NCBI RefSeq assembly: GCF_018070045.1
Contig: NZ_JAGPYK010000007.1
Coordinates: 248,001 to 312,000 of the forward strand
DNA from: Micromonospora sp. U21
Lineage (GTDB): Bacteria; Actinomycetota; Actinomycetes; Mycobacteriales; Micromonosporaceae
Length of the DNA stretch: 64,000 bases
Direction: 5' to 3'
Shown here: in pieces, positions 51,464 through 60,136 of the stretch
How positions within the stretch are numbered: position 1 is the stretch's first letter
Layout of the letters: each line of letters opens with the position of its first letter
Translations under genes and position numbers: made by a program
Notes under the pieces: model-generated
The model's database searches: none
Seen by the model: the letters and a program-made list of their open reading frames with translations, nothing else
Told to the model about the DNA's origin: nothing

Positions 51464-52264
51464 TTACGGGACGATCGCGTCCACGTAGCCGCCGTCGACC
51501 CGGACCGCAGCGCCGGTCGTCGCGGAGGCGAGGGGAGAGGCGAGGTAGGTGACCATGTTGGCGATCTCCTCGGGCTCGATCAGCCGCTGAAGCAGGGACT
51601 GCGGTCGGTGCAGTCGCATGAACTCCCGCTGCGCCTCCTCCCACGGCAGGCTGTCACCCATGAGCTCGGAGATGAAGTCCTCCACGCCTCCCGTGTGGGT
51701 GGGCCCGGCGAGCACCGAGTTGACGGTCACGCCCGTGCCGGCAGCAGCCTTCGCGAACCCGCGCGAGACGCCGAGCAGTGCCGTCTTGGAGACACCGTAG
51801 TGGATCATTTCGGCCGGGATCACGACCGCCGAATCGCTGCCGATGTACTGCACGCGCCCCCAGCCGCGCTCCATCATCCCGGGCAGATAGGCCCGGGTCA
51901 GCCGGACGCCGGCCAGCACGTTCACCTCGAAGTAGCGGCGCCACTCGTCATCCGGGATGTCCAGCGCGGGCGTGGGCCCGAAGATGCCGAGATTGTTGAC
52001 GAGAATGTCGACGGTGGGCAGCAGGTCGAGGGCCCGCGCGGTGCCCTCGTCACTGGCCACGTCGGCATCGATTTCGATCACGTCGGCACCGGGAACCTCG
52101 CTCCGCAACGCCACCGCCGCCTTCTCGACATTGGCAGCGGTACGGCCGTTGACCGCCACCCGGGCCCCCGCGCGGGCGAGGCCGGCGGCGATGGCGGCCC
52201 CGATCCCCTGGGTTGAACCGGTGACCAGCGCGGTCCTGCCGGCGAGATCGATGTGAAGGGCCAT
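51464..52264 (-). CDS. Short-chain dehydrogenase/reductase
   Basis: SDR oxidoreductase of 266 residues: cofactor motif TGSTQGIGAAIA, VNNLGIFGPTPA, IGSDSAV...HYGVSKTALLG (Ser, Tyr-x3-Lys) and C-terminal DGGYVDAIVP. ATG at 52264 (Met-Ala-Leu-His) is behind AGGA; the frame is open further upstream without a good ribosome site. It stands alone on its strand. Substrate unknown. Confidence 0.85.
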   Translation of the reverse strand: MALHIDLAGRTALVTGSTQGIGAAIAAGLARAGARVAVNGRTAANVEKAAVALRSEVPGADVIEIDADVASDEGTARALDLLPTVDILVNNLGIFGPTPALDIPDDEWRRYFEVNVLAGVRLTRAYLPGMMERGWGRVQYIGSDSAVVIPAEMIHYGVSKTALLGVSRGFAKAAAGTGVTVNSVLAGPTHTGGVEDFISELMGDSLPWEEAQREFMRLHRPQSLLQRLIEPEEIANMVTYLASPLASATTGAAVRVDGGYVDAIVP

Positions 52265-52384
52265 GGCTGTCCTGTTCGTTCGCGCTTCCCCGGCCACCCC
52301 GGGTCAGGGGGACCGCTTCGGGCAACCTCGACCGTAACGGTGCCGCCCGGACCCGGCAGCGTGAGTGGGCAATTCGGCACCCCC

Positions 52385-52534
52385 TCACTCGAGGCGGAAG
52401 CCGGTGACCGCCGGTTCGAGCAGGTGGGCGCGCATGGGGTCGGGTGTCTCGGTGGCGAGGGAGGACGTGCCGTCCCGGGCGAGGACCAACGCGGCGGCGG
52501 CTGGCACGGTCAGCAGGGCTCGGGACAGTCTCAC
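52385..52534 (-). CDS. 49-residue peptide, possibly secreted
   Basis: Short frame starting GTG at 52534 behind GGAG (7 bases away), with strong GC3 bias. It begins Met-Arg-Leu-Ser-Arg followed by a hydrophobic signal-like stretch (ALLTVPAAAALVLA), then a polar tail ending Phe-Arg-Leu-Glu. No homology recognised. It may be a real secreted peptide or the start of a decayed lipoprotein gene. Confidence 0.35.
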   Translation of the reverse strand: MRLSRALLTVPAAAALVLARDGTSSLATETPDPMRAHLLEPAVTGFRLE

Positions 52535-52803
52535 AACAGATCTCCGTCTCCGCCGGTACGGCGTTGATGCTCAGGTGCTGTCGAGAGGGATTCGTCGCGT
52601 GACGCCCGGCGGATTGGTGCGGGACCGGATTCCTTCCGATGCCCCGCGTCAGCACCTTCGCCGCGCCAAGGAGGGGATGAGAGCGCTAGGCTGTCGAGGC
52701 GGGGTCCCGATGGCCGACAAGCCGGGCCCGCCCATCCGCCTCCACGGCTCGTAGCTGCCGGTCACTGAGTCCAGCGCTGCCGTGCACATCTTTGGAGCAC
52801 ATC

Positions 52804-52977
52804 GTGCCCGATATGACGTTCGCCCAGAATCCCTTCGCCGTCGAGGGGGACAGGGCTGTCGACCCCGAGAGCGAGCCGACCGTGGACGTCAGCGCAGCCA
52901 CGATGACCCGCCTGCGCTCCCCGTTCGCACCCGAGGACCCGAGCCGCGAGACGACTGACCAGAGCACCCGACGCTAG
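52804..52977 (+). CDS. 57-residue polar peptide
   Basis: GTG at 52804 follows TTTGGAG with ideal spacing. The peptide (Met-Pro-Asp-Met-Thr-Phe) is acidic, rich in Pro, Ser and Thr, without Cys, and ends Ser-Thr-Arg-Arg. A TAGGCT -10-like box lies at 52687-52692. It could be a small regulatory protein or a precursor peptide, but no modifying enzyme is adjacent. Family not recognised. Confidence 0.4.
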   Translation: MPDMTFAQNPFAVEGDRAVDPESEPTVDVSAATMTRLRSPFAPEDPSRETTDQSTRR

Positions 52978-53003
52978 GCCGCTGCTGCTGCTGGATCTGG
53001 CGG

Positions 53004-53564
53004 TCAGGCCGACGTCGGGTGGTCCGACTCGAACCGCGCGCGGGTCAGGAAAGCGAGTTGGGCACGCTTGTCCGGCATGTCGATCTCGGACCCGAGGGTG
53101 AAGCCCTCGACCTCCAGTCGGCGTAGCGCGAGCTGGTTGCGAACGTCCGGCTCGACGACGATCCGCTGCGCGGCCGGGTCACGGAACAGAAAGCGGGCGA
53201 GGGCGGGGCCGACGGCCGTGGTGAGGCCCTTGGCGAGTCGCCGGTCGGGGCTGAGCAGCAGGTGCATCCCGACGTCGCCGGGCTCGACCGGGTAGCGCTC
53301 GCCGACCGGGTCCGCCTCGGGCTGGTAGGTCTGGAAGAGGCCGACCGGCTCCTCGTCGATCGTGATCAGGTACGCGTGGTGCGTCGGCAGGCTGTCGACG
53401 AAGGCGTAGATCTCGCGTACCTGCTCCATCGTGTGCGACCCCATGCCCCAGAAGGCGTTGCGGGGGCGGGTGACCCAGGCGTGCAGGAGTTCGGCGTGCC
53501 GGTCGGGGTCGACGGTCACCAGCGACAACTCGCCGAGGCCCGGAATCTTCTCCTGGTATGTCAT
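53004..53564 (-). CDS. Siderophore-type N-acyltransferase (IucB/MbtK/RhbD-like GNAT)
   Basis: GNAT acyltransferase of 186 residues: HAWVTRPRNAFWGM, HAYLITIDEEPVGLFQTYQPEADPVGERY, GDVGMHLLLSPDRRLAKGLTTAVGPALARFLF, and RIVVEPDVRNQLALRRLEVEGF. These are the landmarks of acyltransferases that acylate hydroxylated lysine or ornithine in hydroxamate siderophores. ATG at 53564 is behind AAAGGACAG. It is divergent from the siderophore operon across an IdeR-like box. Oddly, no N-hydroxylase is present in the cluster. Confidence 0.88.
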   Translation of the reverse strand: MTYQEKIPGLGELSLVTVDPDRHAELLHAWVTRPRNAFWGMGSHTMEQVREIYAFVDSLPTHHAYLITIDEEPVGLFQTYQPEADPVGERYPVEPGDVGMHLLLSPDRRLAKGLTTAVGPALARFLFRDPAAQRIVVEPDVRNQLALRRLEVEGFTLGSEIDMPDKRAQLAFLTRARFESDHPTSA

Positions 53565-53688
53565 GTCGCGCTGTCCTTTGCTGAGGGGCGGTGAGGTGGG
53601 CCGTAACCGGGCGAGTCGTCGATGGCGCCCACCCACAACTGGCGCACTTCCCAAAGCGAGGGGGACACATGTTCCGTCGGTGCCCAGG

Positions 53689-53707
53689 TTAGGTTACCCT
53701 CCCCTAA
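53689..53707. promoter_or_regulatory. IdeR/DmdR-type iron box
   Basis: TTAGGTTACCCTCCCCTAA matches the 19-base IdeR/DmdR consensus TTAGGTTAGSCTAACCTAA at most positions. It lies between the acyltransferase gene and the siderophore-interacting protein gene, so iron-loaded repressor would shut both. Confidence 0.8.
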
Positions 53708-53735
53708 CAAAGGTGGACCTTACCTGGAGGGGTGC

Positions 53736-54446
53736 GTGAAACGGAACTGGGAGGCCCTGGTCCTCAAGGCCATGGGAGGCCGGGACTTTCGGTTGACCGT
53801 GCTGGGCACCGAGTCGATCGACGGGCACTACCAGCGGCTGCTCCTGGACGGCGGCGGCATGCTGGAGGCGTGCGGGGTCCACCCCACCATGTGGATCCGG
53901 CTGTGGTTCGACAATGACGGCCGAGCACACCAGCGCGCGTACACGCTGGTGGACCCCGACCCGGCGACCGGCCGGTTCAGCCTCGAATTCGCCGTCCACG
54001 ACGGCTGTGCCGCCCGCTGGGCCACCACGGCACGGGTCGGCGACACCATCGGGGCGACCGTCCAGGGCAGCGCGTTCCAACTGCCCGACCCCGCACCCGA
54101 GCACCTCTACCTCGTTGGCGACGCGGCGTCCCTGCCCGCGGTGAACAGCCTGCTCGACGCCGGCGCCGACATTCCGGCGACGGTCTGGCTGGAGTACGCC
54201 CACGAGGGCGAGAAGGCGCTCACGCCACGGGCCCGGGCGCACCACGACGTCACCTGGGTGCCTCGGCGCGACGCCGGTCAACACCTGGTCGACACGGTCT
54301 GTGCCGCCCTGCCGGCCAGCGACTCGGCCCACTACTGGGTGGCCTGCGAGGCGGCCAGCACCCGCGGCATCGTCCGGCACGTCCGGCGCAACCTGGGTGT
54401 CGACAAGGGACAGTTGACGTCCCTCGCGTACTGGAAAGCCGCATGA
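53736..54446 (+). CDS. Siderophore-interacting protein (ViuB-like ferric-siderophore reductase)
   Basis: Protein of 236 residues with the FAD-binding barrel (RAYTLVDPDPATGRFSLEFAVHD matching the RxYTxR-like motif) and a short NAD(P)H-binding domain (LYLVGDAASLPAVNSLLD). It releases iron from imported siderophore by reduction. GTG at 53736 follows TGGAGGGG. It heads the plus-strand operon and overlaps the next gene by four bases. Confidence 0.88.
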   Translation: MKRNWEALVLKAMGGRDFRLTVLGTESIDGHYQRLLLDGGGMLEACGVHPTMWIRLWFDNDGRAHQRAYTLVDPDPATGRFSLEFAVHDGCAARWATTARVGDTIGATVQGSAFQLPDPAPEHLYLVGDAASLPAVNSLLDAGADIPATVWLEYAHEGEKALTPRARAHHDVTWVPRRDAGQHLVDTVCAALPASDSAHYWVACEAASTRGIVRHVRRNLGVDKGQLTSLAYWKAA

Positions 54447-55699
54447 CGGGTCGCCTCGGCACCCTGACCGCGCTGTACGTCACGCAGTACCTCGGCATCG
54501 GCTTCATCACCGTCGGGCTGACCGCCATCCTGCGCGACGGCGGCACCTCGCTGGACACCCTGGCGCTGCTCCAGATCGTCGGTCTGATCTGGCCCGTCAA
54601 GTTCCTCTGGGCGCCGATCCTCGACCGGTACGGCTCCCGTCACCGCGGCCACTACCGATCCTGGCTGCTCGTGCTCCAGAGCGCCCTGGTGCTCGCCCTG
54701 CTGGCGCTGCTGCCGTTCTCCCGTCCGGCCGACGCGCTCGGCCCGGTCATCGCCATCTGCGCGCTGTACGTGCTCTTCTCCGCCACGCAGGACATCGCCG
54801 TGGACGCGGTCGCCGTGCGGATGCTCACCGAGTCGGCCCGTGGGACCGGCAACGGCATCCAGGTGGCGGCGAGCTACCTCGGCAACCTGCTCGGCGGCGG
54901 TGCCTGCGTCCTGGTCTACGACCGGCTCGGCTGGGCGCCGGCGATCAGCCTGCTGGCCGCGCTGACGGCCGTCGGCCTGCTGGTGGTGTGGCGGTTCCGC
55001 GAGCCGGCCCGTACCGACCGGGTGGCCCGGGTCGGCACGGCCTACCGGGCGCTGCTGTCGGTGTTCGGCCAACCGGGGTGCCGGTGGTGGACGTTCGGCG
55101 TCGTGCCCCTGGTCTACGTCGGTGCCGGAATGGCGTACGCCCTGGTGACGCCGGCCCTGGTCGATGCGGGATGGTCGTTGGGTCGGATCGGCGTGGTGAC
55201 GGGTGTGGTGATCAGCGCGCCGGCCATCGTGGCCGGTCTGGTCGCGGGGCTGGGGATCGGGCGGTTCGGGCGCGGCGGTGTGCTCGTGGCCGGGGGGCTG
55301 GCCCTGGCGTTGTCGACGATGATGCTGCTGCCGCTGATGAACGGTCGCGCGCCGCTGGGCGGGACAATCGCCGCCCTCTGCTGTTTCATGGTCGCCTACA
55401 CCGTCGCCAACGTCGTTCTCTACACGGTCAACATGGACTACTCCCGACCGGACACCGGGGGCAGCGACTTCACGGTGCTGTCGTCGTTCGGGCTGGTCTG
55501 CTCGTTCGTGGCCGCCTCCGTCGGCCTCGCGGCGGCCGACCAGGTCGGCTATCCGGCCGTCGCGATCGCCGCCATCCTGCTGGTGGTCGCCGGGGTCGCC
55601 CTCGGCGTCGCGCACCAGCGGCGGTTCCCCCGCACGCCCCGTCCCGTCCCCGGGCCCGCCACGCGGCACACACCGGACGGTGTGAAGGCGGTGGCGTGA
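54443..55699 (+). CDS. MFS transporter, RhtX/FptX-like siderophore uptake type
   Basis: Twelve-helix MFS protein of 418 residues. The start TALYVTQYLGIGFITVGLTAILRDGG and FLWAPILDRYGSRHRGHYRSWLL, and the middle ATQDIAVDAVAVRML, are typical of the RhtX/FptX/AmpG-like importers for ferric siderophores. ATG overlaps the SIP stop (ATGA). It probably brings the ferric siderophore, or its precursor, across the membrane. Confidence 0.83.
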   Translation: MTGRLGTLTALYVTQYLGIGFITVGLTAILRDGGTSLDTLALLQIVGLIWPVKFLWAPILDRYGSRHRGHYRSWLLVLQSALVLALLALLPFSRPADALGPVIAICALYVLFSATQDIAVDAVAVRMLTESARGTGNGIQVAASYLGNLLGGGACVLVYDRLGWAPAISLLAALTAVGLLVVWRFREPARTDRVARVGTAYRALLSVFGQPGCRWWTFGVVPLVYVGAGMAYALVTPALVDAGWSLGRIGVVTGVVISAPAIVAGLVAGLGIGRFGRGGVLVAGGLALALSTMMLLPLMNGRAPLGGTIAALCCFMVAYTVANVVLYTVNMDYSRPDTGGSDFTVLSSFGLVCSFVAASVGLAAADQVGYPAVAIAAILLVVAGVALGVAHQRRFPRTPRPVPGPATRHTPDGVKAVA

Positions 55700-57258
55700 C
55701 ATCCGGTGGCCGACGCGGGGCGGCCGTTCACGCACCGACCGCCGGTCAACCGGCGGTTCAACCGACCACCCTGACCACGGCATCGGCCCGACTGCCCCAC
55801 CGGTGGCTCATCCTGGCCGTGCTCTGCGCGGCCCAGCTCGTCGTGGTGCTGGACAACACGGTGCTGACCGTGGCGGTGCCGGTGCTCACCACCGAGCTGG
55901 GCGCCAGCACCGCCGACGTGCAATGGATGATCAACGCGTACGCGCTGGTGTTGTCGGGTCTGCTGCTCACCGCCGGCAGTGCCGCCGACCGGTACGGGCG
56001 CCGCCGGATGCTCCTCGCCGGGCTGGTCCTGTTCGGGCTCGGCTCGCTGGCCGCCGGTCTCTCCAGCACCAGCGGGCAGCTGATCGCCGCCCGGGCCGGG
56101 ATGGGCATCGGTGGTGCGTTGCTGGTCACCGCCACCCTCGCGGTCGCGATGCAGGTCTTCGACGGTGCCGAGCGGTCCCGGGCCATCGGCATCTGGGCTG
56201 CCACCAGCGCGTTGGGCTTCGCCGTCGGACCACCGATCGGTGGCACCATCCTCGCCCACCTGCCGTGGGGGGCCATCTTCCTGATGAACGTCCCCATCGT
56301 GCTGGTCTGCCTGGTGGTCGGCCGTGCGCTGATACCCGAGTCCCGCGATCCGGCCGGTGGCCGCCTCGACGTGGTCGGCGCGGTGCTCTCCACCGCCGGG
56401 CTGACCGCGGTCGTCTGGTCGATCATCTCCGGGCCGGACCGGGGTTGGGCGTCTGCCGAGGTACTGGGCGCGGCCGCTGTCGGCGTGGTGCTGCTCGGGC
56501 TCTTCGTCCGCTGGGAGCGGCGGACCGCCCACCCCATGCTGGACATGCACTTCTTCCGGAACCGGCGCTTCGTCGGCGCGATCTCCGTTGTCGTCCTGAT
56601 CACGTTCGGCGCCACCGGTGCGCTGTTCCTGCTCACCCAGCACCTGCAGTTCGTCCGCGGCTACCCCGCCTGGGAGGCCGGCCTGCGGATGGCGCCCTTC
56701 GCTCTGTCCATCGTGCTGCTCAACGTCAGCGGCGTGGCCGCGGCCCTGATTCGTCGGCTCGGGCTGGCGGCTGCCATCGCCGCGGGCATGACGCTGCTCG
56801 CGGGTGGTCTCGCCGTGGTCACCCTCGTCCCCTCCGAGGGCTACGGGGTGCTGCTGGGCGGGCTGCTCGTCATGGGTGTCGGCTGCGCGCTGGCCAACCC
56901 GGCGATCGTCGAGGCGGTGATGAGCGCGATCCCGACGGAGAAGGCCGGCGCCGGCGCGGGGGTCGACGGCACCATGACCGAGGTCGGCAGCAGCCTCGGC
57001 ATCGCCGTGCTGGGCGCCGTACTGAATGCGCGGTTCGCCGCCCTGCTGCCCGCCGCCCTGGCCGGTGCCGGATCGTTCCCGGCGGCCCTCGTCGCCGCCC
57101 GCGAAGGGCCGGAACGGGAGGCCGTCACCGTCGCCTTCGCCTCGGCGCTCGAGACCGGGCAGATGGTGGGCGCCGCCGCAGTCCTGATCGGTGGTCTGGT
57201 GGCCGCCGGGCTGCTGCACCGGGCGCAACGATCGGAGTCCGGGACCGCTGGCGGGTAG
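55696..57258 (+). CDS. MFS exporter, DHA2 type
   Basis: Exporter of 520 residues with 14 predicted helices and DHA2 motifs (LDNTVLTVAVPVL, DRYGRRRMLL, GFAVGPPIGGTIL). GTG at 55696 overlaps the previous stop. In a siderophore cluster it is the likely exporter of the newly made siderophore. Its stop is followed by the second iron box. Confidence 0.86.
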   Translation: MTSGGRRGAAVHAPTAGQPAVQPTTLTTASARLPHRWLILAVLCAAQLVVVLDNTVLTVAVPVLTTELGASTADVQWMINAYALVLSGLLLTAGSAADRYGRRRMLLAGLVLFGLGSLAAGLSSTSGQLIAARAGMGIGGALLVTATLAVAMQVFDGAERSRAIGIWAATSALGFAVGPPIGGTILAHLPWGAIFLMNVPIVLVCLVVGRALIPESRDPAGGRLDVVGAVLSTAGLTAVVWSIISGPDRGWASAEVLGAAAVGVVLLGLFVRWERRTAHPMLDMHFFRNRRFVGAISVVVLITFGATGALFLLTQHLQFVRGYPAWEAGLRMAPFALSIVLLNVSGVAAALIRRLGLAAAIAAGMTLLAGGLAVVTLVPSEGYGVLLGGLLVMGVGCALANPAIVEAVMSAIPTEKAGAGAGVDGTMTEVGSSLGIAVLGAVLNARFAALLPAALAGAGSFPAALVAAREGPEREAVTVAFASALETGQMVGAAAVLIGGLVAAGLLHRAQRSESGTAGG

Positions 57259-57293
57259 TCAGCAGAACTACGCAGACCGCGCATACGCCACAA

Positions 57294-57312
57294 TAAGGGT
57301 AGGCTATCCTAA
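57294..57312 (+). promoter_or_regulatory. Second IdeR/DmdR-type iron box
   Basis: TAAGGGTAGGCTATCCTAA differs from the IdeR/DmdR consensus at a few positions only. It lies in the 86-base gap before the ATP-grasp gene, giving the biosynthetic genes their own iron-controlled promoter. Confidence 0.78.
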
Positions 57313-57344
57313 TCACCGCGATAGTCCTAGTCGACGGAGGCGGT

Positions 57345-58514
57345 ATGCGGCTGTACATCACCGCGCTCAACCCCACCGACGCGGTCCTGGAAGGGTTCCT
57401 GCCGGCGGCGGCTTCGCTCGGGATGCCGGTCACCGTGCTGACCGATCGACCCGGAGAGTGGCCGGCCGACGCGCCGGTGGCGCGGTGCGCGATCCGTGAC
57501 GCGGCAGCGGTGGTCGCGGCGACAGCACCCGACCGACCGGTGGCGCTGCTGTCCAACAGCGACCACCTTCAGGAGGTGACCGCCACCGCCGCCCGCAAGC
57601 TCGGTCTCCCCGGCAAGGATCCCGACGCGGCACGTCTCTGCAAGGACAAGGCCGCGGCCCGCCGGGCGATCGAGGCCGCCGGGCTCGACCTGGTCCGCTC
57701 CGTCACCATCAACCCCGGTGCCCCACCCGCGGTGTCGGGCGAGATGTTCCCAGCGGTGGTCAAACCCCGCGAGGGGGTGGCCAGCGAGGACGCCTACCTC
57801 GTGACCGACCATGGCGAGCTGGCCGCCCGGGTCACCGAGATCCGCGGCCGGCGACCGGACGTGGCCCTGGTGGTCGAGGAGTACCTCGCCGGAGAGCTGC
57901 GGACCCACGACACCCTCGGCGACGGTACGGCGCTGGCCGACCTCGGCGGATGGCGCACCCACCTCGGGCCGCCGCCGACCTTCACCGAGGAGAGCCTCGA
58001 CTGGTCGCCCCCGGCGGAGCCGACCAGCACCCAGCTCCGGGCTCGGCTCGACGCGCTCGGGGTCGGCTTCGGCGCCTGCCACACCGAGTACGTCGTCCAG
58101 GACGGCCGCGTCCGCCTGATCGAGGTCAACTACCGCCTCATCGGTGACCGGATGGATCTGATCCTCGCCGAGCTGCTCGGCGTGCCGCTGTTCGAGTACG
58201 TCATCCGGCTGCACCTCGGCGAACCGCTGACCGCCCTCGACCTGCCCGCCAGCGTCGACCGGTACGCCCGGGTCGAGTATGTCTGCGCGGACCAGACGGG
58301 CCGACTCGCCGCCGCGCCCGGCCGACTGGACACGACCCACGACAACGTCCGGCTGAGCTGCCGACCCCTCCGCGAGGTGGGCCGCACCGCCGCCCGTACC
58401 GGCACCAACCGCGACTACCTCGCCGTGCTGCACGCGATCGGCCCCGACCAGGACACCGTCCGGAGGTCGCTGGCCGCCTTCCGCCGCGACCTCCAGTGGA
58501 CGATTGTCGAGTGA
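57345..58514 (+). CDS. ATP-grasp ligase of siderophore biosynthesis
   Basis: ATP-grasp carboxylate-amine ligase of 389 residues. The N-terminal domain resembles MRLYITALNPTDAVL-type pre-ATP-grasp folds. The ATP-grasp part shows FPAVVKPREGVASEDAYLV and VVEEYLAGELR, plus the metal-binding end RVRLIEVNYRLIGDRMD. It would activate a carboxylate and join it to an amine. ATG follows ACGGAGG. It overlaps the IucA/IucC gene by four bases. Such an enzyme is not part of the classical aerobactin-type pathway. Confidence 0.83.
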   Translation: MRLYITALNPTDAVLEGFLPAAASLGMPVTVLTDRPGEWPADAPVARCAIRDAAAVVAATAPDRPVALLSNSDHLQEVTATAARKLGLPGKDPDAARLCKDKAAARRAIEAAGLDLVRSVTINPGAPPAVSGEMFPAVVKPREGVASEDAYLVTDHGELAARVTEIRGRRPDVALVVEEYLAGELRTHDTLGDGTALADLGGWRTHLGPPPTFTEESLDWSPPAEPTSTQLRARLDALGVGFGACHTEYVVQDGRVRLIEVNYRLIGDRMDLILAELLGVPLFEYVIRLHLGEPLTALDLPASVDRYARVEYVCADQTGRLAAAPGRLDTTHDNVRLSCRPLREVGRTAARTGTNRDYLAVLHAIGPDQDTVRRSLAAFRRDLQWTIVE

Positions 58515-60136
58515 GCGACGACTGCGAGCGGGAGGTGTTCCTCCGGGTGCTCGACGCCCTCCTGCGCGAGGACCACCTCGGCCTGCTCAGCCGAGGCAGG
58601 CTGGCCGCTCCCGGGTGGTGGGAGATCCCGCACACCGCCGGGATGCTACGGATACCCGTTCGCGCGGACGGCTTCCAGCAGGCCCTGCGCAGCGCCGCGC
58701 CGGTGGTGCACGTCGTCGTCGACGGGGCCACCCGCCGGGCGGACACACTGGACGGTCTGCTGACGGTGCTCGCTCCGCACGGTGACGTCGAGGCCGAGGC
58801 CGGCTGGCGGGACTTCGGTGCCGAGTGTCGAGCCGACCTGCGGGCCCGGCGGCTCGCCGCCCGTGCCCGCCCACGCGTGCTCGCCGCCATGGCCGCCGAG
58901 CGCGTGATCACCCCCACCGGCATGCCTGCGGCGCTCCTGGACGACGTGCTCGCCGCGCACCACGGTCATCCGGTCTACCCCACCGACCGGTGCCGGCACG
59001 GGCTCGACGACGACGAACTTCTCCGGTACGCCCCCGAGCACGCGCCGCGCTTCCCGCTGCGCTGGTACGCCGCTCCCGCCGAGGAGGTGACCCGTACCGG
59101 TGACCTTCCGGCGTGGTGGCCGCAGGCGCCGCGCCCGGATCAGCTGCTGATGCCGGCGCATCCGCTCACCGCGGCACGCGACGCGCTACCGGCGGCGGAC
59201 CTGCCGATGATCGCCGCGCGCCCCACCCTCTCCATGCGGACCGTTGCGCTCGACCACGACTCGTACCTGCACCTGAAGTTGCCGCTGCCGACCGCGAGCC
59301 TCGGGGCCCGCAACCGGCGGACACTGCACCCGGGCTCACTCGCCGACGGTGCGACGGTCGCCGGGCTGCTCGAACGGATCGCCACCGCGGAACCGACCTT
59401 CACCGGCCGGATCCGGCATGCCGACGAGAGCACCTACGCGTACGTCGACGGCGACGAGCGCCGCGGTTTCCTGCTTCGTCGGTATCCGCGCGATCTGGCC
59501 GGCGTCCAGGTGGTGCCGGTTGCCGCCCTCGCCGCACCCGATCCGGTCGCGGGCACCGTCCTCGAACGGGTCAGTCCCGGGCGACCCGAGACGCTGCTGG
59601 AGTCCTACCTGGATCTCCTGCTCGACTGGCACGTCTGCCTCTGGCTACGGCACGGGGTGGCCCTCGAGGCGCACCCGCAGAACATTCACCTGCTGGTGCA
59701 CCCCGACGGGACGGTCGGCCTGCTCTACAAGGACAACGACGGCGCCCGACTGGACCTCCGGCACGGCGGCGCCGCTGGGCTGCCGCTGCGGGACGAGCGG
59801 ATGTGGGCACGCGATCCGCAGGAACTGGCCGACGTGTTCATCACCATCACCCTGCACCTGGCCGCGGCGGCACCCCTGATCGCCCTGGCCGACAGAGGAA
59901 TGCCCGTGCCGTCACCGGCCGCCGCGCTCACGCCCCGGTTGGCCGCGGCCCGGGACCGTTGGGGCGACGGGCCGTCGGTGCGATCCTTCACCGAGCGGGT
60001 TCTACAGGCCGCCCACCTGCCCATCAAGGCGATGGTCACCGCCGGCACCCTGCTGCCCAAGCAGCGGCTCGGCTGCTCCGACGTCAACAAGTACTACCGG
60101 CGCACCGGCCCGAACTATCTCCGGGAGACACGATGA
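58511..60136 (+). CDS. IucA/IucC-family NIS synthetase (first)
   Basis: NRPS-independent siderophore synthetase of 541 residues. Family motifs: LLMPAHPLTAARDALP, the ATP-binding SMRTVALDHDSYLHLKLPLPTASLGARN, and HPQNIHLLV with LLYKDNDGARL, and the C-terminal FerA-like KAMVTAGTLLPKQRLGCSDVNKYY. It condenses citrate or a similar polycarboxylate with an amine or alcohol. GTG at 58511 overlaps the ATP-grasp stop; it overlaps the next synthetase (ATGA). Confidence 0.92.
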   Translation: MSDDCEREVFLRVLDALLREDHLGLLSRGRLAAPGWWEIPHTAGMLRIPVRADGFQQALRSAAPVVHVVVDGATRRADTLDGLLTVLAPHGDVEAEAGWRDFGAECRADLRARRLAARARPRVLAAMAAERVITPTGMPAALLDDVLAAHHGHPVYPTDRCRHGLDDDELLRYAPEHAPRFPLRWYAAPAEEVTRTGDLPAWWPQAPRPDQLLMPAHPLTAARDALPAADLPMIAARPTLSMRTVALDHDSYLHLKLPLPTASLGARNRRTLHPGSLADGATVAGLLERIATAEPTFTGRIRHADESTYAYVDGDERRGFLLRRYPRDLAGVQVVPVAALAAPDPVAGTVLERVSPGRPETLLESYLDLLLDWHVCLWLRHGVALEAHPQNIHLLVHPDGTVGLLYKDNDGARLDLRHGGAAGLPLRDERMWARDPQELADVFITITLHLAAAAPLIALADRGMPVPSPAAALTPRLAAARDRWGDGPSVRSFTERVLQAAHLPIKAMVTAGTLLPKQRLGCSDVNKYYRRTGPNYLRETR

